DNA of 64,000 nucleotides. Origin: Paenibacillus sp. CF384 (GTDB taxonomy: Bacteria > Bacillota > Bacilli > Paenibacillales > Paenibacillaceae). The stretch lies in contig NZ_FNNV01000027.1 in the NCBI RefSeq assembly GCF_900106745.1, forward strand, positions 1-64,000. The letters run 5' to 3'. A model generated the notes under the pieces. It made no database searches. It was not told the DNA's origin and saw only the letters and a program-made list of their open reading frames with translations. The position numbers and the translations under genes are program-made. This document shows, in pieces, positions 27,211-36,844 of the stretch (the first letter of the stretch is position 1; each line of letters begins with the position of its first letter).

Positions 27211-28269
27211 CTAGAGCTTCCTACCGTCTCGGCCTCCGCCGGTTCCGCTATATGCAATACCCGGATTCCAATCCGGTTCAACCGGTGCTTCGAATGTATC
27301 AACGGGGAACGTAACCTTGCAGCGATGTCTGCTGGATATGTACGCGCCTTCCACAATTTCAAGTGCCAATAAGGAGCTCTCCGGGATCGAATAATCCGAT
27401 TCGCCGTGCTCGATTCTGCGAGCCATATTCTCGAGATGCGCCTGATGTCCCGTAACGGCCAGCTCTTCGGGGATCATAAGCTCGCCCTTCGGAAACTCAG
27501 CATTCAGAATATGATAGCCGTTCTCCCAGCCCCAGAATTCAATCTGTCCCGCAGTTCCGATTAGACGAAATACCGTATCTTTTCCCTCGGTGTTAATCCG
27601 CACGTGGTCCCCCGTATTCATGACTACACGGATTCCACTCTTCGTTTGCCCATACGTGACTGCAGTTGTCTCCACCTGCATCCCATCACGATAAGTTCGT
27701 GTACTGGATTCACAAATCCCCATCACATTGTCCATGGGTTCGTTCCCCGTCAATTGCACGAAGAAATGAAGCCAGTGGATGCCGGCATTGATGATATCCC
27801 AATTCGTATTTTGAATTTCTACGAGCTTGAGCTCTCCAATGTCGCCGCCCTTCACGCGCCTTATGATTTCCAGAGGTGTCCTCTTCGCCACCATGCCATG
27901 CGGCACAGCCATTGGCAAATCACGCTTCTTGATTTCTTCCAGAATCCGCCGGCCTGACGCCACCGTATGACCAAGTGGTTTCTCCACGAGAATCCCCTTA
28001 AGGGGAAGCTTGAGCGCGTCCAGCGCCACTTCTTCATGAGAAGGCGGGAAGGTGCTTACGCATACGACATCTGTGGGACAGTCGTTAAACATCTCGTTAT
28101 GATCCAAATAAGTGCGGATGCCGGGATATTGTTTTTGCAGTTTCTCACACACTTCCGGCCGAATATCTGCGATGGCTACTAACTCGTAATGCTCTGAATT
28201 GTGCAAGGCATTCATGCTGAGCTGCCCGCCGGCTCCCCCGCCGACGACTGATGCAGTCATTTTCTTCAT
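27211..28269 (-). CDS. Gfo/Idh/MocA family oxidoreductase
   Basis: A 352-residue protein from the ATG after AGGAGGAGCTTC. Dinucleotide loop VVGGGAGGQLS, catalytic VEKPLG, then a second domain with WDIINAGIHWLHFFVQLTGNEP, which suits an intact active oxidoreductase. It is first of a two-gene operon with the EKP-less homologue, suggesting the pair works together or forms a heteromer (inference). No importer gene is in the same operon. Confidence 0.91.
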   Translation of the reverse strand: MKKMTASVVGGGAGGQLSMNALHNSEHYELVAIADIRPEVCEKLQKQYPGIRTYLDHNEMFNDCPTDVVCVSTFPPSHEEVALDALKLPLKGILVEKPLGHTVASGRRILEEIKKRDLPMAVPHGMVAKRTPLEIIRRVKGGDIGELKLVEIQNTNWDIINAGIHWLHFFVQLTGNEPMDNVMGICESSTRTYRDGMQVETTAVTYGQTKSGIRVVMNTGDHVRINTEGKDTVFRLIGTAGQIEFWGWENGYHILNAEFPKGELMIPEELAVTGHQAHLENMARRIEHGESDYSIPESSLLALEIVEGAYISSRHRCKVTFPVDTFEAPVEPDWNPGIAYSGTGGGRDGRKL

Positions 28270-28386
28270 GAAGCTCCTCCTCATTTATCCAAGCATAATT
28301 TCACCCAAAACCGTTCCGCTTCAGCTCCACTAGGACCTCTTTCAATTTACCATACTGAATCTCCTAAAAAATAGTACATCTCACAT

Positions 28387-28680
28387 TCAGCTCATGAAAT
28401 ATGCGGATATCACCCAAGCGCAAATCCCCACGACCGCGATGGCTGCCCAAATAAGGCCGTAAATCCTCCGGAACGAATGATTCGCTTTAGCACTTCGCAG
28501 CATAATCTCGTTCACGATAATCAGGATGATTCCGACAAGCGCATATCCTCCCCAAATGGAAAGCAGCTTAATAGCTGACTCGTTAGTATCGTTGAATAGA
28601 AAAGCGATGGCGAGCAACAGCAGTGCGCCGAGTGTTGCGAGCGTTAATAACGCACGAGTTAAGAATGCCAGCAGTTTCAT
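28387..28680 (-). CDS. Small membrane protein, unknown function
   Basis: A 97-residue protein from the ATG with GGAGG five bases upstream. Three hydrophobic segments (LLTLATLGALLLLAIAFLF, YALVGIILIIVNEIML, IWAAIAVVGICAWVISAYFM). No family recognised. It stands alone between an SGNH hydrolase and a Gfo/Idh gene. Confidence 0.7.
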   Translation of the reverse strand: MKLLAFLTRALLTLATLGALLLLAIAFLFNDTNESAIKLLSIWGGYALVGIILIIVNEIMLRSAKANHSFRRIYGLIWAAIAVVGICAWVISAYFMS

Positions 28681-28767
28681 ATGTACCTCCACAATAAATC
28701 GTATTTCCCCCTAATTACTGACGAATGTACGAGCACGATGGTTGCGACTACACGTGCTGGAAACCTT

Positions 28768-29403
28768 TTATAAATGTCTCTTCAAATTATTGAGAATGAC
28801 CGTGTAGGCGTTGGGCCATAAATGAACGCCTTCTACGGTGAATTCCGGCATCAAGTTACCGTTCTCGTCTGCTAAGCCTTCGTTCACGTTAATATAAGAA
28901 TATCCATGCTGCTTAGCTAATTGTTCGATTGCTTCATTCGCCTCTAGAAGGTTGGCGTTTGTCCGGGTGGCAAACATCGATTTCTTCTCGGTGATATCAA
29001 GTCCGAAGTCTGCTTGTGCATTGATGGGATAGTAGGCCATCACGAATACTTCGCATTGCGGCAACCGTACTTTAATCTGATTTAAAATGTTATTGTAGTT
29101 CACAAGCAAGGTGTCTTTGCTGTACCCTTCCGTCCCAGCTCCTGCGATATCGTTCGAGCCGATGTTAATAAAGAGCTTGCTTGGCTCTAAATCAAAGATA
29201 CAATCATCCATCGATTGCAGCAGGTCCGCGGTCGTCGTGCCGCCAATTCCACGATTATAGATGACGCGATCAAGACCAAGATTCAACGTCAGCTGCATTT
29301 CGTAAATCGGGAATCCTTCCATCAGAGAAGAGCCTACGAATAAGATTTGCCCTTTAAGAGCGTGCTGGTTCAGCATACGGTATTCTCTTTGCTTAGGATT
29401 CAT
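28768..29403 (-). CDS. SGNH/GDSL-family hydrolase (esterase or lipase-like)
   Basis: About 211 residues, cytoplasmic. Block I nucleophile Ser in ILFVGSSLMEGFP, block II Gly in RGIGGTTTADLL, block III Asn in NIGSNDIAG, block V His in EGVHLWPNAY (Asp is replaced by Glu/Val near the His, so the Asp of the triad is not obvious). Typical use is deacylation or deacetylation of small glycans or esters. The start ATG has GGGAG upstream. A single gene. Confidence 0.85.
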   Translation of the reverse strand: MNPKQREYRMLNQHALKGQILFVGSSLMEGFPIYEMQLTLNLGLDRVIYNRGIGGTTTADLLQSMDDCIFDLEPSKLFINIGSNDIAGAGTEGYSKDTLLVNYNNILNQIKVRLPQCEVFVMAYYPINAQADFGLDITEKKSMFATRTNANLLEANEAIEQLAKQHGYSYINVNEGLADENGNLMPEFTVEGVHLWPNAYTVILNNLKRHL

Positions 29404-29630
29404 CTCGATCACTCCCGCTATAGATAATTGTGGCTCATGCCACCTTTTAGTCTTCTATAACAACCTCCTATTAGATGCGGAAATTGGTAAAAATGACTAA
29501 TAATATTGCAAGTGTATCACTGATATTCTTTTTCGTACAAGTTTCTACAAAATGAGGTATATAACCATTTCGGAATCAGTTGTTTAAATTAAATCGGCAG
29601 TTGGATCAGTCTATAAGAAACAATTAAAAA

Positions 29631-29659
29631 GAGCCCCTCTTTGCAAGCAGCAAAGGTGG
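29631..29659 (-). terminator. Terminator of the galU-glycosyltransferase operon
   Basis: On the minus strand, ACCTTTGC pairs with GCAAAGAGG around TGCTT, followed by GGGGCTCTTTTT. Pairing is imperfect but the T run and position after the glycosyltransferase stop support it. Confidence 0.55.
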
Positions 29660-29693
29660 ACACTTTCGTTTCTCTCTATTATTTCCGTCAAGC

Positions 29694-30980
29694 TTACTTA
29701 TCGGAGTCAGCCAACTGAACGAGGTAGTTCATTGTTTCACCAATGGCATCAGCCGATTGAAATTCTTTGGACAAACGCGAAACGTTTGCTTTGTAGTGCG
29801 GTTTGTTCAGCACGTCCTTGACTGCATGCAGGATTTGTTCTTTGCTCGGCTGTCCGGTCTTCAAATTAACCCCTACGCCTGCCCATTGCACGCGCGCACA
29901 TACCTCGGGTTTATCCTCGGTTTTACCTGCTGTGACGAGAGGTACGCCGTAATTAATCGCCATCTGCACGCCGCCGTATCCGCCGTTCGTGACAATTGCA
30001 TCCACATAAGGCAGCAGCTCATGATGCGGAATAAAGCTTTCCAGCCGCACATTGCTAGGCAGCGGAATATTCAGTTTATCCGTTGGTTTGCCGCCTGTAG
30101 TGGCTACGACCAGCACATCTTCCTGGGCTAGTGCTTGAATCGTAGGAATAAGCAGCTGATGGAAATTTTCGTTAGCGATCGTACCTTGCGTCACATGAAC
30201 TACCGTACGATCCTTCAGTTCTTCCCACCATGAAGGAGGGGTAAACTCGTTCGGCCGAGCCGGCAAGAAGGGTCCGACAAACTTTACGTTAGCAGGAAGA
30301 TCACTGCGCGGATATTCAAAAGAAGCGGTTGTCCCCTGAAGGAACAGGTCGCTCATCATGGCCGGCGCATTCATCAAGAAATGCGGCAGCTTGGGAAGGC
30401 CCAGGCTGAACATTAACTTATTGATATGCTTCTGTACGTCACCAAAAACAATCTTCTCCACTAGACCGCGCAACAGGTGATTGCGAATTCTCCCCATGGC
30501 GGTTGCGTTTGGCGAAATCCCCAGCCCATAAGGCGCAACGTCGCGACTGCTCAGCGTTAAAGGCAGAATACCGTATACAGCTGTTTTGGGAGCCTTGCCA
30601 GCCAGCTGCATAGGAAGCATCCCTGTGAATGCTGAATCCGTGATTACGACATCGGCAGGGAAATCCCTCAGAATTCCTGTTAAATCCTCATTGTACCCAA
30701 TCATTTCATCCGTGAAAATATGCTTTAAATCAAATTTGAGCTGATTGATTCCGGCATAATCAGCTCTTCCGGGAAACCACTCTTCCAATCGGCTATCATC
30801 ATAATCCTTAGCTGCCTGCACTTTAGTAAAGCGAGCGCCGGTCATTTCTATCTTTTGCTGGTATTTCGAGGTACTGTACCACATCACCTCATGACCCAGT
30901 TCCACTAATTGACGTGCGATCGGCAACCCGGGACTGATGTGACCATGAATAGGCACAACTGCGAATAAAAATTTAGCCAT
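29694..30980 (-). CDS. UDP-glycosyltransferase, MGT/YjiC type (GT1)
   Basis: A 428-residue GT-B protein. The N-terminal acceptor domain begins FLFAVVPIHGHISPGLPIARQLVELGHEV. The C-terminal nucleotide-sugar domain has VHVTQGTIAN and the donor-binding loop FIPHHELLPYVDAIVTNGGYGGVQMAINYGVPLV; the usual H-G-G is N-G-G here, as in several bacterial members. It would glycosylate a small hydrophobic or antibiotic-like acceptor in the cytoplasm. The gene lies 38 bp after galU, so donor supply and transfer are made together. Confidence 0.9.
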   Translation of the reverse strand: MAKFLFAVVPIHGHISPGLPIARQLVELGHEVMWYSTSKYQQKIEMTGARFTKVQAAKDYDDSRLEEWFPGRADYAGINQLKFDLKHIFTDEMIGYNEDLTGILRDFPADVVITDSAFTGMLPMQLAGKAPKTAVYGILPLTLSSRDVAPYGLGISPNATAMGRIRNHLLRGLVEKIVFGDVQKHINKLMFSLGLPKLPHFLMNAPAMMSDLFLQGTTASFEYPRSDLPANVKFVGPFLPARPNEFTPPSWWEELKDRTVVHVTQGTIANENFHQLLIPTIQALAQEDVLVVATTGGKPTDKLNIPLPSNVRLESFIPHHELLPYVDAIVTNGGYGGVQMAINYGVPLVTAGKTEDKPEVCARVQWAGVGVNLKTGQPSKEQILHAVKDVLNKPHYKANVSRLSKEFQSADAIGETMNYLVQLADSDK

Positions 30981-31018
30981 GATTTCTCGTCTCCAATTCT
31001 AGTTTTTAATAGTAAGAT

Positions 31019-31906
31019 CTAGTATTTAATGTTCACTTGTTCGCGGTGAAGAACGTCCTTTAACGCGTTGATAAGCGGCTCCCGGAGTTCGTCATTGTGA
31101 AGCGCAAATTCGAGCGTCGTCAGAATAAAGCCGAGTTTCTCGCCGACGTCGTATCGAACTCCGTGGAATGGATAGGCATACATAGACTGGATCATATTTA
31201 ACTTGCGCATGGCATCGGTCAGCTGAATCTCTCCACCGGATCCCGTTTCAAATAGGCTTAAATAGTCAAATATTTCTGGAGTCAATACATATCGGCCCAT
31301 GATGGCCATATTAGAAGGCGCTTCTCCTAACGCCGGTTTCTCGACTAAATCGTTGATTCGGAAAAGTTCGGATCCGACTCTGGTTCCATCAACAATGCCG
31401 TAACGCTGTGTTTCTTCTTCGGGAACAGACTGTACGCCTATGATAGATGAACCAGTCTTATCGTAATGCTGAATCAATTGTTTCAAGCACGGTGTATCTG
31501 CAACGACGATATCATCCCCCAGCAGCACGGCGAAAGGTTCGTTCCCGATGAATTTCCTCGCGCACCAGATCGCATGCCCCAGACCTTTCGGTTCCTTTTG
31601 CCGTATATAATGAATGTCCACCTTCGAGGATCGCTGCACTTCTTTCAGCAGTTCCAACTTGCCCTTCTCGATTAAGTTCTGCTCCAGTTCGAACGCGGAA
31701 TCGAAGTGATCTTCGATCGCTCGTTTCCCCTTTCCCGTCACGATGATGATATCCTCGATTCCGGATTCCACGGCCTCTTCGACAATATATTGAATCGTCG
31801 GTTTATCAATAATGGGGAGCATTTCCTTAGGCATCGCTTTCGTAGCCGGCAAAAACCGCGTACCTAGTCCGGCTGCGGGAATGATTGCTTTTTTGACTTT
31901 TTTCAT
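31019..31906 (-). CDS. galU: UTP-glucose-1-phosphate uridylyltransferase
   Basis: A 295-residue protein from the ATG after GGAGAGCGAAAG. The nucleotidyltransferase signature [22 protein letters not shown] is complete, with VEKP, the catalytic Asp in [15 protein letters not shown], and the late YDVGEKLGF block. It makes UDP-glucose from UTP and glucose-1-phosphate in the cytoplasm. First gene of an operon with the glycosyltransferase. Four TGTA-like dyads occur 160-350 bp upstream. Confidence 0.95.
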   Translation of the reverse strand: MKKVKKAIIPAAGLGTRFLPATKAMPKEMLPIIDKPTIQYIVEEAVESGIEDIIIVTGKGKRAIEDHFDSAFELEQNLIEKGKLELLKEVQRSSKVDIHYIRQKEPKGLGHAIWCARKFIGNEPFAVLLGDDIVVADTPCLKQLIQHYDKTGSSIIGVQSVPEEETQRYGIVDGTRVGSELFRINDLVEKPALGEAPSNMAIMGRYVLTPEIFDYLSLFETGSGGEIQLTDAMRKLNMIQSMYAYPFHGVRYDVGEKLGFILTTLEFALHNDELREPLINALKDVLHREQVNIKY

Positions 31907-32069
31907 TTCTTTCGCTCTCCAATTCCAAATCGATCTGTGAAAATAGACAACTGCCATATCGAGGCACTGAAGAACTTAGGTTGACTAGCGATCATAGCGA
32001 TTCTATTGAATTGTGACATTGCTCTCTGCCTGCCTGCGAGAGATCACCTGTCACGCAAATCGAAGATGA

Positions 32070-32252
32070 CGTGTAAGGAGTACAACACATTCGCTACTTT
32101 CTGGTCTCAAATGGCGGTTGACGTGTACAAAGTACAATTCATACCTTTCTTTCGGGTGAATATAGCAGGTTATCCGTATTTCAAATGCATGTTATACACG
32201 TGAACTACCTTTTTTCTCGGAAGACTTCGATTTGTCGTGTAGTTTGTACAAC
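32070..32252. promoter_or_regulatory. Cluster of CGTGTA-N5-TACAA dyads upstream of galU
   Basis: Three sites match CGTGTA-N5-TACAA(C/T): 32070-32086, 32122-32138 and 32236-32252. A fourth, degenerate copy reads on the reverse strand at 32185-32200. The inner part TGTA-N5-TACA is an inverted repeat, so a dimeric regulator is plausible. The surrounding 31907-32330 region has no gene. Confidence 0.55.
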
Positions 32253-32333
32253 TCAAAGAGGAAACCGATAAAAACATCTATATAAACCTCTGACTTTGGA
32301 AAAAAATGCCTTCCTTAGGATCCGTGCTTTGGT

Positions 32334-32797
32334 TCAAATGTACCTATACTCTAGCAACATAGCAGCTTGTCCATGGTTATGACCGTTTTCGTCGATCAGA
32401 TTCCATACTGTCGTATCCACAATGAAGAAGCTTCGGCCTGTACTGGAAATCCGTATGCCTGAGTATTTGTCGACGAAACCTTGTTTAGTGACTGTTTTCA
32501 AAAAGTCGTCGCGTACCTCACGCCGCATTGGTTCGGCCGTCAATCGCGATGGCGTGACCGTAAAGTGCGCCAATCCATTTCCCATAGGTTCTGAGCTGTC
32601 AGGTTACCGAAATTGAGTACCGGATCCGGATCCCGCCCGTGAGACAAGACAACGAAAGGCAGATGATACAGCCATTCGAATTCCTTGCCTGGTAATGCAT
32701 CTCCTCCTTCTGACAGCTTCTTCCCTGTTAAGCGCACGTAGCTATCAATGATTAAGCGGGCATGTTCGTTGGTCGCGCCGATTCCTGTAAGTTCCAT
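32334..32797 (-). pseudogene. Stand-alone MEKHLA domain protein, broken by a 1-nt frameshift
   Basis: Two minus-strand frames join into one MEKHLA domain. The first (32540-32797) reads MELTGIGATNEHARL...LWEMDWRTL; the second (32334-32585) continues TPSRLTAEP...TVWNLIDENGHNHGQAA. Compared with the intact domain of the 33939-35294 gene, one base is missing around 32561-32570. With it restored, about 153 residues align without gaps. MEKHLA domains are PAS-related sensor modules also found in plant HD-ZIP III proteins. Either a true pseudogene or a sequencing error. It has no terminator nearby and no SD stronger than GGAGAAC. Confidence 0.8.
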
Positions 32798-33052
32798 GGT
32801 AGTGTTCTCCTGTCCATACGAAATTCAGATAGATATTTGCTTTCATTTCGATTACATTCACAAAATTAATATTTATTGTTAATTTTTCATTTTATTTAAT
32901 TTCTCTTCTCCTATAATCAAATTTACTGATAGTTACTCTGTATAATTAGTGTAAGGTTATATTACATATGCAACAAATCACAAAATAATGTGATGGATAT
33001 AAAATAAATTATATTTTTCACGGAAATAATTCCATAAATTATCAAACACAAA

Positions 33053-33081
33053 AAGGCAGTCAGCTTCTCGCCTACCGCCTT
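33053..33081 (-). terminator. Terminator after the GNAT gene
   Basis: On the minus strand AAGGC pairs with GCCTT through an imperfect stem (GGC/GC-TG), followed by TTTTTG. It lies 49 bp past the GNAT stop. Confidence 0.55.
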
Positions 33082-33129
33082 CAAGGGCATTCTCTCTGTG
33101 TGATTGTTCAAACTCGAACTATGACATCT

Positions 33130-33912
33130 CTATTTTGAATAAACTCGGATCTTGAATTCTTCCTTAAATCCCACTGAGGGATAAACGCTCATGGCCATCG
33201 GAGTCGCAATAATGGCCGCTTCTTTGACACCACGGTGTTGCAGCTCGCGCAATACATGAGCAATAGCTGTTCTAGCATAGCCTCTTCTACGATGACCAGC
33301 TGGTGTTGCGACATTATAAATACCGACAACCCCATCCGCCTCGAACGTCGTAAGGGTAGTTACCGGTTCACCTTCCATATAGGCTACATAGTGGTGGAAA
33401 GCCTTGTCCTGAGTGGGCCCATCAACGAATATTTTACTGAAAATGTCCGCCATATTATCAGGAATTTCAAAACCGGCTAAAGCTAAGGCTCGGTAGGATT
33501 CAAGCTCTGCCTCCGATTGAACGGGACGGACGTCCAATCCATGAATAAATAGATCGGAGGTCCAATCTTCCAGCAATAATCCGAAACCTGTCATCTCTTC
33601 TATGGATTGAAACTCATTAACCTGCAAAGCCTGCTCAACGAGTTCATCCGGTTGATGCGAATAAGTCAGCCAAATGAGCTTCCTTCCTTCTGCGGCATAA
33701 GCATCTTCCAGTTCTTTCACTTCGTCAATTGGGTCTTTGGTTTCAGAGCGTTGATAGGTTAATACACTGTTAATGGGACCTAATGGAATATTGGATTCGC
33801 AACGCTGAATACGGTCTTCTTGAACGAATGTAAACATCCCGCTGCATTTGCTCAACTGCTCATATGCTTTCACATAATTATCCACGATCAATTCTTTCCT
33901 AATACTAGTCAT
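33130..33912 (-). CDS. GNAT family N-acetyltransferase with N-terminal extension
   Basis: A 260-residue protein from ATG at 33912, which has AAGGAGAGAG upstream; a longer frame would overlap the LysR gene. The C-terminal half carries GVVGIYNVATPAGHRRRGYARTAIAHVLRELQHRG, acetyl-CoA motif A with R-R-G-Y-A, and ends SVYPSVGFKEEF. The first 130 residues are a degenerate GNAT-like half. The substrate is unknown. It starts 27 bp after the LysR-MEKHLA stop, so it is likely co-transcribed with that regulator. Confidence 0.88.
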   Translation of the reverse strand: MTSIRKELIVDNYVKAYEQLSKCSGMFTFVQEDRIQRCESNIPLGPINSVLTYQRSETKDPIDEVKELEDAYAAEGRKLIWLTYSHQPDELVEQALQVNEFQSIEEMTGFGLLLEDWTSDLFIHGLDVRPVQSEAELESYRALALAGFEIPDNMADIFSKIFVDGPTQDKAFHHYVAYMEGEPVTTLTTFEADGVVGIYNVATPAGHRRRGYARTAIAHVLRELQHRGVKEAAIIATPMAMSVYPSVGFKEEFKIRVYSK

Positions 33913-33938
33913 CAACAGCTCTCTCCTTGTTGTCCGAG

Positions 33939-35294
33939 TTAAATATAGCGATACTCCCGAAAAGCGGCGGCTTGACCATGCTTCACACCACGCTCGTCGA
34001 TCAAATTCCACACCGTAGCCTGCTCGACATAGAATCTTCTGCCCGTGCTGGAAATCCGTATTCCCGTATAATTATCAACGTATCCATGTTCATCTACAGC
34101 TCTAAATAAGCCATCCCGCTCTTCCCTATCCAGTGCCTCTGTCGTCCATCTTGACGGCGTGCCCATGAAAGCACTCCAATCCATTTCCCACAGTTCCTGC
34201 GCGGCAAGATTGCTATAATTCAGAATCGGATCCGCTTCCGGCCCATGAGACAGTACGACAACGGGAGCATGGTACAGCTGATTGAATTCATTGCCTGGCA
34301 TCGCCTTCTCGTCTAAGAGCATTCTCCCTGTCAGACGCTCGTAGCTATCTATGATTAAACGAGCATACTCATTTGTCGCTCCAATTCCGACAAGTTCTTT
34401 ACTGTCATTACTATGATTCTTATGATGTTCGCATAAACATTTGATGAAATCATTGATGACCAGAACATGCTTCTGCTTGGACTTAATGCCGATTAACAAA
34501 TCGTTATGAATGGTCATATGCTCAAAAACCAACTTCCACCTAGGCTTTGTTGTTTCCTGATCCTTCAGCATATGGACCGGAAGCAGGCTTATTCCCACAC
34601 CTTCTTCAATCGCTTTTAAGATTAACGGCATGCTTGGAATGACATGGGTTGGATTAATTAACGGCCCTTTTTTGAACATTTCTTTCCAATACCTTCTTAT
34701 AATAGGGAGTTCCAGACCATAGCTGATCCATCGTTGCTCCGAAAGCCAGCTCTCCATATCCTTCAAATGCGTAAACTCAGGCACAACGGTTTCATAAGGA
34801 GCAACAACGACAAAACTTTCCTGCATCAGCCGCACGTACTCAATGCCTGGTGTTACGAATTTCCTTGGCGTTAATATGACATCCACACGTTCTTCTTTCA
34901 GAAGCTCCAATAGTTGTTCGGTATCACCGAAATAGGAAACGATATTCCATTCCATTTGGGACAAAGAAGCCATAACAATCTCGGCAAACAACTCAGGCGT
35001 CGTACCGATTCTAATCGTGTTCCTTAATGGAGACAAATTATGCTTTAATTCCATCGTTCTCTCGTCTAATGCCTCAATATGAGGTGCAACATGAGCATAA
35101 AGCTGCTTACCGCGTTCAGTTGGAACTAATTTTCGCGAAGTTCGAAAGAACAGTTGTTCACCGACTCTAGCTTCAAGCGAGGCGAGGTGCTGGCTCATCG
35201 CCGGCTGCGTCATAATCCGGGTCCTCGCGGCTTCTGAAACCGAACTGTGTTTATAAATGGCAATAAAACTTCTGTACCATTCAAAATCAACCAT
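33939..35294 (-). CDS. LysR-type regulator fused to a C-terminal MEKHLA domain
   Basis: A 451-residue single open frame from ATG at 35294 (AAGGAG five bases upstream). Residues about 1-60 form the LysR helix-turn-helix (SVSEAARTRIMTQPAMSQHLASLEARVG), about 85-295 the inducer-binding domain (ISLLPVHMLKDQ), and about 305-451 a complete MEKHLA domain (LYHAPVVVLSHG, LWEMDW, TGIRISSTGRRF, ATVWNLIDERG, HGQAAAF). LysR proteins are normally about 300 residues, so this is a true extension, with the same domain found alone and broken 1.1 kb downstream. It suggests a regulator with two sensing modules. The GNAT gene follows. Confidence 0.88.
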   Translation of the reverse strand: MVDFEWYRSFIAIYKHSSVSEAARTRIMTQPAMSQHLASLEARVGEQLFFRTSRKLVPTERGKQLYAHVAPHIEALDERTMELKHNLSPLRNTIRIGTTPELFAEIVMASLSQMEWNIVSYFGDTEQLLELLKEERVDVILTPRKFVTPGIEYVRLMQESFVVVAPYETVVPEFTHLKDMESWLSEQRWISYGLELPIIRRYWKEMFKKGPLINPTHVIPSMPLILKAIEEGVGISLLPVHMLKDQETTKPRWKLVFEHMTIHNDLLIGIKSKQKHVLVINDFIKCLCEHHKNHSNDSKELVGIGATNEYARLIIDSYERLTGRMLLDEKAMPGNEFNQLYHAPVVVLSHGPEADPILNYSNLAAQELWEMDWSAFMGTPSRWTTEALDREERDGLFRAVDEHGYVDNYTGIRISSTGRRFYVEQATVWNLIDERGVKHGQAAAFREYRYI

Positions 35295-35466
35295 AACTTC
35301 TCCTTCCATTTACGCAATTAATAGCTGCTATTCATGCGCTATAGCAATTGCCATAATGTATCATGATACGGCTATTGTTTGTACTATCGTTAGGTTAGGT
35401 GGGGGATAACAAATGGTTATGAGGAGAAGATGGGCTAAAATAGCCCGCTGTTAATCGGGAGACAAC

Positions 35467-36825
35467 CTATTCGTTCAAAATCAAATCCGCCTTGCTCTCT
35501 ACAATCTGCGCGACCGATTGTGCCGTCTTCTGTCCGCTGAAGAATGCCTCGGATTCGGATATGATCACATTGTCGAGATCAGAAGGCGTCCTAACCCAGT
35601 TTTCGGCGTTCGCTAGCTTGCTCTTCAGTTGCTTCAACAGCTCTTCCTGGACGGCGACGGCAGTTCCAGAGTCCGTCTGAAACGTACCGGCAGCCAGCAG
35701 TTTGGCCGCGCTCTTGTCATAAGCAAGCTGATTAATCGGGAAGCCGCGATTGCCCCCTGCCACTCCGTCATACGTCTTGGTCTGCTGCTCCATCAGGAAG
35801 CGTAGAAATTCGTATGCCTCCTTCTTGTGCGAGGATTTCGCGTTGATACCGACCATGCCGTAGGTCTCGAAGAAGCCGCCTGCATTAGCTCCGTCTTGAT
35901 GCGGCTTCGTATAGAGCTTCGGATGCGCATCTAATCCATTCGTGAGAAGGTTGCCAAACGAACCGATCGTGTTAGCGTTGAAATACGCCTTCGCATGACG
36001 AGAAGTCTCGCTTCCCCGGCCTCCTCCGTCCTTGACCAAGTCGAATGCCAGACCATCATCGAATAACGCCTTCACTTGCTGCATGAGGCCGGCAAACAAC
36101 TCCCCGTCGAAGGATTGCTTGCCGTTCTTATCCGTGACCAGCGTAGAGTAACTCTCAGCGACCATCTCGCGCAGCAGCACCGACGGGAGGCTGATAAGTA
36201 CATGCTGCATCGTACCCTTCTGCTGCAACTGCTTGGCGATTTCGGCAAAATCCGCCCAGGTCCAGCGGCTGTCGTCAATCTGCACGCCTGTCTTGCCGAT
36301 GGCCTCGTCATCGCCGATGAAGCCGACAAGCGAAAAGTACAGCGGCATGCCATACAGCCCGCCTCCGGTTGTCGCGTGATCCAGCACGTTGGCGAAATAG
36401 TCTTCGGAGCGGTACGAGTCGTCGAGTTTCAACAGCTCGTCCAGTTCGACGAGAAGACCGCGGCGGATGTAAGCATCCAAGGGCAATACATCCAGCTCCA
36501 CCAAATCAGGGCCTTTACCAGCGAGCATCGTGGTATTGGTTACGGTCACGAATTTATCCCGGTACGCCAGCGCTTCGCCCAGATCCTTCCCGGATGTCGG
36601 CGTAGCCAGAAGGTTAATATCGATGCTCGGATGCAGCTGCTCGTACTGCTGCGCGATCGTTTTCACCTGATTACTCAGAAGGTAAGTGACGAATGTCAGC
36701 TTGACTGGTTCGGATGCCGCCCCAATCGCGGATCCCTTGGCCGGCGTGTCTGTGCCACCTCCGACATTGCTGCAGGCGGCAAGCAAGAGAGCGATGACTA
36801 TCGCCGTGTATGCCGTCTTTATCAC
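35467..36825 (-). CDS. Orphan extracellular solute-binding lipoprotein (family 1)
   Basis: A 452-residue protein with a lipobox LLAACS, then a family 1 sugar-binding layout (KLTFVTYLLSNQVKTIAQQYEQLHPSIDI, GKGPDLVELDV, GGGLYGMPLYFS, the late RGFPINQLAYD). The start is GTG after GAGGGA. It is preceded by a GNAT gene with a 19-bp gap, and no permease or ATPase is near, so it may serve a transporter elsewhere or act as a sensor subunit. Smaller than the three LplA-like proteins in this window. Confidence 0.88.
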   Translation of the reverse strand: MIKTAYTAIVIALLLAACSNVGGGTDTPAKGSAIGAASEPVKLTFVTYLLSNQVKTIAQQYEQLHPSIDINLLATPTSGKDLGEALAYRDKFVTVTNTTMLAGKGPDLVELDVLPLDAYIRRGLLVELDELLKLDDSYRSEDYFANVLDHATTGGGLYGMPLYFSLVGFIGDDEAIGKTGVQIDDSRWTWADFAEIAKQLQQKGTMQHVLISLPSVLLREMVAESYSTLVTDKNGKQSFDGELFAGLMQQVKALFDDGLAFDLVKDGGGRGSETSRHAKAYFNANTIGSFGNLLTNGLDAHPKLYTKPHQDGANAGGFFETYGMVGINAKSSHKKEAYEFLRFLMEQQTKTYDGVAGGNRGFPINQLAYDKSAAKLLAAGTFQTDSGTAVAVQEELLKQLKSKLANAENWVRTPSDLDNVIISESEAFFSGQKTAQSVAQIVESKADLILNE

Positions 36826-36844
36826 GATTGGATTCCCTCGTTTC

